Below, piece by piece: positions 37,264 to 48,100 of a DNA stretch of 64,000 nucleotides (its first letter is position 1; the number at the start of each line of letters is the position of its first letter). Under the pieces are notes generated by a model that was given only the letters and a program-made list of their open reading frames with translations, was not told the origin of the DNA and made no database searches. Origin of the DNA: Ammopiptanthus mongolicus. Taxonomy: Eukaryota > Streptophyta > Magnoliopsida > Fabales > Fabaceae. Location: NCBI GenBank assembly GCA_039655645.1, contig CM077346.1:41596615-41660614 (forward strand). The letters are read 5' to 3'. Both the position numbers and the translations under genes were made by a program.

Positions 37264-37306
<43 letters not shown>
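37263..37306. repeat. (GT)n(TA)n microsatellite
   Basis: A short GTGTGT start is followed by about 17 TA units. Confidence 0.9.
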
Positions 37307-37310
<4 letters not shown>

Positions 37311-37360
37311 TTTATTTTAATATATAATAATTGTTTAAATTTTATCTAAATTTTAAAGAG

Positions 37361-37535
37361 TTTAATTGTTATGCATTATTAGTGTAAAGTTTTTACACTA
37401 TTAACCAATGAAAAATCATGATTTGAATGACTTTTAGGTAGTTAGGATAAGAGTCAATTATTTTTACTGATGTGTCAATTTCTGATTGGTTGATAATGTA
37501 ATTTTTTTTACACTATTAGTACATAGTAATTAAAT
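37361..37535. mobile_element. MITE copy 1, about 175 bp
   Basis: It starts 'TTTAATTGTTATGCATTA' and ends 'TACATAGTAATTAAA', forming inverted ends. Just inside each end is a small palindrome ('AGTGTAAAGTTTTTACACT' near 37381). It is the first of four related copies in a row. Confidence 0.7.
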
Positions 37536-37556
37536 CCAATTTTAAAAACCTATGGA

Positions 37557-37726
37557 TTTAATTGGTGACGGTGTAAAGATTTTTTACACTGTCAACCAAT
37601 CATAAATTGCTACTTTAGGTAAAATGTTTGAGTCTTATCCTAACTACCTTAAAAGTCACTCATATCATGATTTCTAATTGGTTGATAATATAAAAATCTT
37701 TATACTGAAAGTGCATAACAATTAAA
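37557..37726. mobile_element. MITE copy 2
   Basis: It has the same ends as copy 1 ('TTTAATTGGTGACGGTGTAA' and 'GTGCATAACAATTAAA') and the same internal blocks ('AACCAATCATAAATTGC', 'TCATGATTTCTAATTGG'), in inverted orientation relative to copy 1 in part. Confidence 0.7.
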
Positions 37727-37765
37727 CTTAAAACCTATACTACATATTAAACATTTAAAAAAAGA

Positions 37766-37942
37766 TTTAACTAATATGCACTTTTAGTATAAAGATTTTT
37801 TATACAGTCAGTGAATTAGAAATTGTCACATAACATAAAAGGTTTAGTTTTTATCCTAATTATCTTAAAAGTCATCCATATCATGATTTCTGATTGATTG
37901 ATAATATAAAAAACTTTATACTGATAATACATAACAATTAAA
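37766..37942. mobile_element. MITE copy 3
   Basis: Ends 'TTTAACTAATATGCACTT' and 'ATACATAACAATTAAA'. The interior 'CATATCATGATTTCTGATTG' is shared with copy 2. Confidence 0.7.
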
Positions 37943-37990
37943 CTCTTAAAAAAATCAACAATATCATATTTTTATAGAGTAATTATAGAG

Positions 37991-38132
37991 TTTAATTATT
38001 ATATATTATTAATGTAAATTTTTTTATACCATTAATCAATAAAAAATTATAATTTTAATAATCTTTAAAATAATTAAAATAAGAATCAAATATTTTAACT
38101 CACTTCAACTGTTGACATAGGTACGAATTAAA
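37991..38132. mobile_element. MITE copy 4, degenerate
   Basis: It begins 'TTTAATTATTATATATTATT' with 'ATGTAAATTTTTTTATACC' inside, and ends near 'GAATTAAA'. It is shorter and more diverged than the others. It lies about 150 bp before the presumed start of EMF2 transcription. Confidence 0.55.
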
Positions 38133-38213
38133 TCCATAATTGTATGATCTGAAATTCTGAATATAAAAGCTGGTTAATTATTAGTTTTGACTCGGCGTTA
38201 AACCAACAACAGC

Positions 38214-38270
38214 AAATAATAATAATATTATAATAATAATAATAAATATAATAATAATAATAATCATAAA
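38214..38270. repeat. (AAT)n microsatellite upstream of EMF2
   Basis: About 17 AAT-type units with interruptions ('AATAATAATATTATAATAAT'). It is close to the likely EMF2 promoter. Confidence 0.9.
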
Positions 38271-38279
38271 ATCTCGGTC

Positions 38280-39115
38280 AGTTAATCCCTAGTCTTCTGA
38301 GTTACGGGTTGGTTTCGCTACTCTCACCTTGCACTGCCTTTCTCTCTTTCAGCTATCTTCCACACCTGACACCTACTTTCCTTTCTGCTCTTCAACTCTT
38401 CTTCATCTTTTAGGACGACCTGAATACGGAAACTTCTCATCGGATATCTGGTACCCATTCTCTGCTTTTTCTGCTTCCCTTGGAAATATTTATGGGCATT
38501 CACTATTTTTATTTTTCTTCTTTCATGATTGATTTGTTTTTTTAATACTTGGTTTGTTATTATGTTGTTTTAAATGTACCACTTTTGTTTCTTGGTAAAG
38601 AATTCTTGCGCATGTGTTTTTCTTTTATCTATACCATTACCATATGCAGAAAAGTGTCATTTTTTTCTTTCATAAGTGAAGGGTCACAAACATAAAAGGA
38701 CAAAACTCAGGTGTTATTCTATAGTTACTTGTCGTGCTGTTTTTCCATGAAAATAGGACATGTGTAAATCATTGATGAGTTGTTATACATGTATTTTTCT
38801 TACTGGAGAACAACATCACAAGCATCTAGAGAAATGCATAAAGTTTTGTCCAACAAAAAAATGGTAAGTATTTTGGAGTGCGAAAGGGAGATAGAGAGAG
38901 AATAGAACTTGGGATGTATGAATTACAATACTCTTCTGTATGGTTCTTTTTATTACAATCATTATCGTTATATTCTTCTATATGGTCCATGTATGAATTA
39001 AAATATTCCCAGTATATGGTTTTGATGATTTCTTGCACCATTTTCAATTGCAGAAAATTTCACATGCTTAAGGTTCAGATAAATATGATATATATCTGAG
39101 ACTTCTTTAGTAAGA
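38280..39115 (+). promoter_or_regulatory. Probable EMF2 5' untranslated region with an intron
   Basis: A pyrimidine-rich leader (38320-38440, with CTCTCTTTC and CTTCTTCATC) fits a plant 5' UTR. A candidate donor 'CTG/GTACCC' lies at 38449/38450, and a good acceptor 'TTCTTTAG/TAAGA' ends at 39110, five bases before the EMF2 ATG. Known EMF2 genes often have an intron in the leader; that is from memory. The transcription start cannot be fixed and I see no clear TATA box. Confidence 0.4.
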
Positions 39116-39150
39116 ATGCCAGGCTTTCCTGTTGTGGCTCGCGGAACCTC
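39116..39150 (+). CDS. EMF2: EMF2 coding exon 1
   Basis: It encodes 'MPGFPVVARGT' plus two bases of the next codon. The donor is CTC/GTATGT. It is conserved with the EMF2 start in other plants, which likewise puts an intron just after the 'RETS' equivalent. Confidence 0.85.
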
Positions 39151-42100
39151 GTATGTTCTCTTTCAGACAAAGCCTATCTTTCGTGAAGTTTTACTACTGA
39201 TAAAAGCCTTTTGCAAATATATTAATTTATGCATGGTCGAGACTACCTGTGCATTCCTTAATTCCTAGTCTCTTCTTTTCTTGGTTACTTTAGACTTGAA
39301 TTGCATTTATCTTTGTGAAAGAGCATGAAAACTAAAAAGAAAATGCCTGACTATCTAGGCTCTTGGATTACTTCGAAAATAAAAATTGTTCAACTGTTTT
39401 CTTTGAACTTCATGCGCTGCAAGTACATTGATGAGAGCTGCTGATCAGAATGAGAGAATTGTGGAATATTTTTTTGGGTTTTCTTGGAGGATAGGTGACT
39501 TTTCCTGTTATGGTAGAGATAACATTCTCTGATATAATAATAAATTTATGAATGGAGAAATTATAATTTTAAAGTAAAAGAGTACCCTTATTGGATATCA
39601 TATAATGAAATGGAAAGATTCATAAACAAATTGCACCAGAACAACAAGCCCTCTAGTCTCTTTGAATGTTGCATAAAAGAAATTCCTAATATTTAGCAAA
39701 GCACCAAATTGACACCACCATATTGACACCAAGAAGTTTTTACTATCCTCGGAGAGTGTCAAGTCAGATTTTACACCAACCACCATGTGAAGAAAAAGTG
39801 TATAGTATACTTTGAAAAGCGTAGGGTGGGTGAGTTGTGTGGTTTTTCTGAAATTGTTCTATGAATCTATGAAGGAAGGATTTTGTTAAATGGGGTGACT
39901 GGTTTCGTGGTTGCCTCCCTTCTGTGTTATAACTAGTAAAGGTCTATGTAACTCTTTGTCAAAGGTCTAAGGAGGTGCTAGGTGGTGGAGGGACAATCTT
40001 CTATTACTGTCCTTGTTTACTTTGGTTATTGGGTTTTATCCATGATTTTTGGTTAAGGTGTTGAGCTGGCTTATAATAGGGTGTGATTATGGGCATTATG
40101 AAGGTTGTAGTTTGCTACATATAATTTGTAGATGAAATTATCTTGTTTATCTAAGGATGGGGATATTTTCTTGGATACACCATTCTAGGATGAGGCATCC
40201 TTGGCACAAGTTTTTCAAAAGGTTTTAGGCTTGAGGAATAATTTGCTAATAGCATTTTGGTATGGGTTCATGTGTATCTAAAAATTGTTGACCGTTCTTG
40301 GACATTTTATTGGCTTGGTTGGTTTTGAGATTTTACCATGGCCATTGTTTTCGTATAAGGGAATATATTAAAGAAAGGATGGAGAGAGTTATAGAGAGGG
40401 ATGGAGACAAGGTAGAAGCCAATGAGGGTTGTCTCACGAACTTCTGCTCACTCAATAGCTGTTGGGAAATACCAAGAATAATTTCCCTCTCTAAGTGATT
40501 AAGATGGACATTAAGAAAAATATAGAATAGGAGAAGAAGAAGAACACCAAGAATTTTTAACGTGGAAAACCCCCTCAATGTGAAAGGGAAAAACCACAGG
40601 ACCAAGTTCAGAAAAATATCTCCACTATGAATTAGGATTACAATGATCTCAGTCTCACCCAACTAGGATGGTTTATAATATTTCTCAAGCTCTCACCAAG
40701 TATGGTGGAAATATCACTCTCTCTCTCTCTCTCTTGAAGAGGATAACAAGAACTCTCTCACTCTTGGAGGATCTCACTTGCTTGCTTGCCTTCTCCAACT
40801 CCTCACAATATAGTGGAGGGGTATGGCTTCTCACAAGAGTAATAAATGGATGTCAATTAATTTTCATATTTCCAAGAACCCTTGAAAATGTTATCTCCAT
40901 TTTTCTAAGGTGAATGTGATATCTTCAAGAGTCAAAGAATAAATTCTAAGACCTTCTAAGACCTTGGAAACTCCTTCTTTTATTTCCCATGCATTTGAAT
41001 TATCAAGATTACTTTGAATATAGTGCTCATCAATTATGGAAGGATTTCCAACAAGCATATCTTGAGTTTGAATTAGGAATTCTCTATTGGCAAGCGATTT
41101 GTAATCTTACTATAAATCCTTCTTGAGGTTGGTGGTTTGCCCTTGCTTTGGAACGGGGAGAGCCTCCCCTCACTTTGAACTTTTCTCCCAAAAAAAGAAA
41201 CAAAGAAAGGTTGTAGGTTAAGCACACATTTTGGCTCTAGCTCCCATAGTCACACCTGTATTTATGCCGAGGGAAAGATTATACAATACTATGATTGTCA
41301 ATAAGTTATCCCTCAATTAGACTTGTAAAGAACACCAATCAATCAACTAGAATCAATCCCCTAATTAATTATCCTGTATGGCTTAAATATGTTTTTAGTC
41401 TTTATGAAGTAGGGCTCTTTTGCTTTTGGTCCCTATAAAAATTGTTCTTTAATCCCTAAAAATATTGAAATACCTACATTTAGTCCCCAATGTTAACTTG
41501 CTTCTGTTAAGTGCTGATGTGGCGAACAAAAGGCCACATTAGCACTAACACATGAATGACCACTATTTTACTTTTAGTCCCTATAAATATGCTTAAATAT
41601 GCTTTTGGTCCCTCTCCTCTTTTTTTTTCTTGCTGTTTGATTTACACGCATCCAAAGACTCCGCCACCTTACCATTATCAACACCCAACCCCATCTTTAG
41701 AAAGACCTAAAGAATCAAACCAATAAATCATCAAAACCGAAAACCACCCCGAATTCCAAACACCCTCCACAATACCTAACCTCCCACCACCACCATACCA
41801 CGACTAAATCACATAGTGAAAAAAAAAAAGAAGAGTCTTGAAGTTTTTCGTTGGCAAAGGTAGCTACAGTCAGAGCTGGAGGTTGCGTGTTGGTGATCAT
41901 GCTCGTAGGTAGTAGGGTCGGTCATGGCCAAAGGCGATGCTCAAAGAGAGGTGAGGTTGCGAAGGAAAGGGGAAGGGGTGAGGGGGTGGTTGCGCAAAGC
42001 TAATTTGCAAAGTTGGCGCATGGATCTAGCGTGATTTCGGTGTTGTGGTTGTTTTCTGGCGTGGTGGCAGGTTCGGGAATGCGGCCGCGAGTGGGTTCTG

Positions 42101-45100
42101 ATGTGTTGGCGGGTTTTGAGAGGTTAGGACTATGTGGTGGCAGTTTGGCGGTTGGTTTGGAGGTTTTGTTTTTTGGGTAAGGTTGTATTGAAATGAAGAT
42201 GTTGTTGAAGTTTTGTGTTTGTAGAGACGTGTTGTTTTTTTGGAAATGGTGAATGTGGGAAGGTAGAGAAAAAGAAAAAACTGAAACAAAGAAGAAGAGA
42301 GGGAGAGCATGATAGAGGGGGAAAATAAGATGGGAGAAGAAGAGCTTAAATATGTTTTTAGTCTAGGTAATCAATAGCGGCCGTAGCGGAGCGGCCATGG
42401 GCCGCTACGGAATTGTGTGTTGCGGAGCGGTTTCACGTAGCGGCCGCGAATAGCGGAAAATAAAGGTCTGTAGCGGTGCTACAGTGAAGCCCGAGCCAAA
42501 TGTCAGTTTTGCCTTTTAAAAAAAGTCGTTCTTGCTCATTTTTTTGGACATTTTGGTCATTTCGTTTTGGTCTGTTTCATTTAGACATTAGGTCGAGCCT
42601 TTTCTCTTTTACGTTCAAAGCAAAAGCGGAAACAAGGTTTCCACTTTCTCTTCTCCCGCGTCGTCCCTGCCCTCTTCGCTGGCGAGGTTGCACTCTGCGG
42701 CGAGCCATTCTTCTCCGACGACTACGTCTTCTTCGACGACTGATAGGACTTCTTTGCTGCTGTGTCTTCCCCTGTTTCTTCTGCAACTGATAGGACTTCC
42801 CCCTCTTTGCTTCTTCTTTTGCAATTGATAACATGGCTTCATCCCAACCAACTATTCCACCAACTCTCTAGACCAACTCCCTAGACCAATTTCTTTAATT
42901 TTGAGTGTTTTCCTATTTTTGAGCATTTATATGTGTATGGTATAAATTTCTTGTATTGTTTCCCTAAACATTGGTGTAGTGGCCATCCCGCTACCCGCTA
43001 TCCCGCTATTGCGTTTTGGGGTCGGTCGTTCCGCTCCGCTATTGACTACATAATTTTTAGTCCCTATAAAGTAGAGCTCTTTTGCTTTTGGTCCCTAGAA
43101 GCTTACGGGGGAGAAGGTACCACGTGTCTTCCATGTGTTTCAGCTGATGTGGCCTTCCGTTTGCCACATCAGCACTTAGAAAAAGCAAGTTAACATTGGG
43201 GACTAAAAGTAAGCATTTCCACATTTTTAGGGATGAAAGAACAAATTTTATTCTAGGGACCAAAAGCAAGAGTCCTACTTTATAGGGACTAAAAATAAAT
43301 GGTCAACATTTCCTCAACTCACTACTTTCCTTAAATCATTTTCCATACACTTCACAACCCAACACTGTCTGTCGAATAATAAGTTGTATCTTGAACTTGT
43401 CTACCCACAGTTCGAGAGCAGTTATGGAAATTATATCAAACAAGACACCACCTAGCCCTATTGGACTAAACTTTTGCATATATCTTACAATCACTAGTCT
43501 GCAAGCTAATTTTGTCTGCATTGTCTACCTACTTTGGTTCAAGTCCAGTACCCCTCTCTGTTTCATAATGTTCATGGAAAACCTATTCAAGATGTCATCA
43601 ATTATCTCATGACATTTTAGAGGTTTTTGGAGGCGTCAAGATGACAAGGCATTTTGTTGTTGTGCAACTTATGGAGTTATTTGGTGCTTATGGTGGGAGA
43701 GAAATGACAGAATTCAAAGATATATTTCCTTTTCCTGTTTCCTCGAATGTGTGGTAAAGTAATCTTAGCTTCTTTCTGGTTCTGAGCTAGTGACTAGTTT
43801 TGAGGGGTTTCTTTGTGTGAAATGCTGGGAGACTGATACTTAGGATGGCTTACCATTGAAAGATCAACAGTAGGAATTGAACCCAAGACCTTTGAGTTGA
43901 TACAGTTTGATCCTATAAATTGAGCCAACCCTCATTGGCTAGCGGCTACAGGGGTAGGCTAGTTTGAAGGCCAGCTGCTGAACCACTACAATGTGCAGCC
44001 ATGTACTTTCAATGTTTTCTCTCTAATAATGTTTCTTTCTGCATTTCTCTACAAACATCGAGTAGGTTTTTGGATTAATATAACTTGACACTTTGCTTGT
44101 GCACAATTACATGACTTTAGTATGCAGGTAGTTCCTGTGGAAGGTTTACATTATAATTTTGTTTTCAAAGAGGGGTGCAACATAGCCAGCAATTATATCT
44201 GTTTTCCCCTGCAGATGCCATCCTGATGCTTGTGAGCATTTATCTTCAGAAGAGGAGCTTGCTGCAGAAGAGAGTCTTTCAATTTATTGCAAGCCAGTAG
44301 AGCTCTACAACATTCTTCAGAGACGTGCTATTAGAAATGTACTCCATCTGATTGGCTATATTATCTGTCCCTATTTATCATTTTTCTTATAGTATGTTGC
44401 GTGAGGCATAGGGCTGATTGTATTCGTGTGGCATTATTGTCTTCATGAAAATTTTCTTTTCTTCCCCCCTTTATTTTGGGAGGATTTCTTGTACTTTCTA
44501 TTTACTTCTCTTCCTGATAAATTCTTCTTTTTTAATTCTTTTTTCCTTGGTCTCCTGATTTCTGGCCCATGAAGATATTGGGTCTCCTATAAACTATTAT
44601 GTCATGTTGTATCACTAATAGAATACATGTTTGATATGTAGCCATCATTCCTTCAAAGATGTTTACACTACAGGATAAAGGCTAAGCACAAGAGGAGGTA
44701 AAGTTATCATATATAGCGTTCCTTCACCTTTTCCTTCTCTTTGACATATTTTTGTCAGTTATATGCCATATGTTCATGGAGTTATATATGCTGCGCTCAA
44801 TTTAAACAGGAAGATATGTTTAGTCATAAATCTGTGTTGTTGACTGTTGAATTGAAACTTTTGTGATTTAATTTGATATTTTGATACATGTATTTAATTA
44901 CCATATGTTAGGATCAAAAGGGAAGTTAGTTTGTTTAGTTAGTTAGTTAGAAGGGGTTGAGATAGTTAGTTAGTGTGAAGGGAGTCAGTTAAATAAATAG
45001 GGGGCAAAAGGGTAAGGGAGAGGCATTGAGAATTGTAGTTGTAAGAACCGAGTAAAGGCTCACATGTGAAAGAGGAAACCCTTTGTGAAGGGGAAACCTT

Positions 45101-48100
45101 TGGAGGAGATCACTCTTCTATTATTGTTCTGTTTCTGTTCAAGAATTCAATAAAGCTCATTCTTTTCTTTCTCTATTCCTGTTTTTTGATCTTGGGTGTG
45201 TAACAAGTGGTCCGACCTGCCGGATCCGTTGATCGGAGAGATGGAGACCAGGGTGGAAGCATTGAAGAATCCAGTGGAATTCTTGAAGAAGGGGACCGGC
45301 GATCATGAAGTTCAATTGTCGGAAATCAAGAGTGTAGAGGAAAATAAAGGGCTCAAGCGCTGCGACGATTGATGTTGATGCAAAGGTGTGATCTTGAGGA
45401 TGAAGGGGCGAATCAATAACCAACTAGTGAAATGTGGCACAATATTTGACCCACAGGGTTGAGAAAAATTGAAGGGCAAGGGTTTTGAGTGTGGCAGTAA
45501 AGATTCACAATCTTGGGCAAAGAGTCTTGAAGGGATTGGAGAGGTCAAGCGGATGCTTGGTCTGTGGATGAGAAAACAGGGAATTGATTGTAAGAAAGAA
45601 GAGGCGGAGGCGCAACCTGCGTTGTCGCAATCTGACAAGCAATGCTAGGAAAAATGGAGAGGGTTTCGAGTTAGGCGATGAAGAACCCTGTGTTTGCGCA
45701 AAGAAGGATGAATTGCCCAATTTCAATGGCAGTGATCCATTGGGTTGGATGATGGGAAAACAAGGAGCAACACAGGAACTAGATTTGCCATCGGAGAAGG
45801 TGCTGGATAAACAAGAAACAAAATCAGGACCAGATAAAATGCCAAAAATAGAGGATGACCCACTAGTAAAGGAGAGCAAGATGGAAGTCGAAGGTGGAGA
45901 TGCAACAACTGTTCACTTTCTCCAAAACCATATCAGGTTGGGGGGACGATGGAAGAGCTCCAGAAAGCGCTTGTTTCAATGAAACGGAAACCACTGTAGT
46001 CATGGTTGTATCTTGTGGTTGACGTAAGGGCCGAGATGAAGAAAGATCGATATATAGTGGTCTAGCATGGGCGAAAACCACCATCGTCAAGCTGATGTCT
46101 CGGTGTCAACACACAGATTGAGATGCAGACAACACTGTATACAATGGCCGATCAAGGGCACAAGCACCCTTTGATGGCCAGAACGCTTTGTGATTGTCGA
46201 TTGGATAATTCCTGCTAGCCCACTGCCTCCACCGAAACCGTCGGATCGGAAATTGCAGAAGGCAACTGATCCGTGCATGGTGGGGGAACAGGCACATGAG
46301 CACCCCTCGATGGCCAAGAAACTTTGGGTCCTAAAAAATCCTGGCAGGCTGCTGCCACTGTCGGATCGAAACCGTCGAATAGTAGCCATTATTACACTTG
46401 TGGCTGCAGCGCTACCCCACTCCATTAGCGCTGCACATTAAAAGCAAGGAGAAAAGGGAGAAAGGGAACTATGCAAATTGGGTAATTGCCCCCTCATGGG
46501 TCAGGCCCAAATCTGTCTTAGTAATCGGGCTCATGAAGAAGAGGTAAAATGGAAAATGCTGCCTACAAAGTTCATTTTTGGACCTAATGGGCCAAGCCCA
46601 AGTCTGTGAAGATCAACACTGCAATTGTAAAATAAGAAATGGGCCTTGTTTGATCCCCAAGCAGATGGGTGCTTTTGCCTTGCAGGTTCATTTTCATGCA
46701 TCCCAACTTAAGAATACATGTGACTTCATTCCCATTTTCTAGGTTTCAACCTTGAGGACAAGGTTGGACTTCAAGGGGGTGGTATTGTCAGGATTAGAAG
46801 GAAAATTAGTTTGGTTAGTTAGTTAGTTAGAAGGGGTTGAGATAGTTAGTTAGTGTGGAGGGGGTCAGTTAAATAAATAGGGGAAAAGGTAAGGGAGAGG
46901 CTTTGAGAATTGTAGTTGTAAGAACCGAGCAAAGGCTCAGTTGTGAAAGGGAAACCCTTGGAGGAGAATACTCTCCTATTGTTGTTCTGTTTCTGTTCAA
47001 TAATTCAATAAAATTCATTCTTCTTTTTCTCTATTTCTGATTTCTATTCTTGGGGTTGTAACACCATGTTGTAATATATCGGAAGATATTCTTCCGATAT
47101 TCTTTTTTATTTGTACAGATATGTTTTTTATTCTAGTCATTATTAGGATAGATTTTCCTCCCTTATTTTAGGATAGCAATTAATGTCTTTATTCTATATA
47201 TTGTAATCTATGTCGTACACAACAGATTAAGGAATAATGTTCAGACATTTAGAATTCCTTCTTTAAACATGGTATCAGCAGCCTAGGTCGTTCCTAGGGG
47301 TCTGCCTCTGCCTTTGTTCCTTTTTTTCGAGTGGTGCAACCTATGTTGCTGCCTGAAACCGCCAAACACCTACAACCGCCGCCACCTTTCACCTCATCGC
47401 CGTCACCGAACTGCTTGTCGACAGTTTTCTGGCCAGCCCACAAAAGGCCAACCTTAACCAACCTCCCACGTGCCGCCACACGTGCTAGGGGTGGAAAAGC
47501 TTTTCCGACTTGATTTGGAACCGAGAAACCCGACGTAGGAATGAAGTAGGTGGGCGGTTTAGTTCGGGCGGACAGGTCTTGGTTTGTTAGAGGCGGTCAC
47601 GTATGGGTTCGCTCGGGCAGGTTTGGTTTTTTTTTTTCCCGAACCCGACTGTGTCACTTCATGATCAATAATTTTTTATATTCAATTTCGCGATAGGGTT
47701 ACTTGAAACCATTGTGCACTCTCATCTCTCTTAAACAACCTTAGCGCGCCTCCTCACCACCAGAAACCCATTTCTATCTCAGAGTTTCCATTTTTCTATC
47801 TCAATCACCACCATAAGCCATCTCCATCTCCATAGCTAGTCTCTCGTTTTCGTCTCTCTCAATCACCACCACGAGCCATCTCCATCTACGTCTTCTTCCA
47901 TGGTCATGCGATTTGGACTCTCAAACCCCGAATCTGCTCTCTCAAACCCCAGATCTAGTCTCTCAAACCTCAGATCGGGCTTCTTCCCCTCGCCGTCGAA
48001 GCTCGCGTCTCCTTCCTTTAGGCATCGAAGTTCGCGTCTCCCTCCCACCCCGTCGAAGCTCGGGCTCCTTTCCTCGCCGTCGATGCTTGCTCCCCTAGCC

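Larger units (their letters stand above)
44906..47063 (+). mobile_element. RT-less LTR element (LARD/gypsy-like) in EMF2 intron 3
   Basis: It has two clear LTRs (44906-45205 and 46786-47063), a polypurine tract (46771-46785) and a 1.6-kb internal region. The target duplication is CCATA at 44901-44905; on the right it is CCA at 47064-47066 plus TA at 51983-51984, because a copia element landed in it. RT and integrase are absent, so it depends on another element. It is in the same orientation as the gene. Confidence 0.85.

Noticed and set aside
45157..46425. Several frames of about 100 codons on the minus strand of the RT-less element in intron 3
   Set aside because: Antisense to the gag-like remnant, with no motif and no support.
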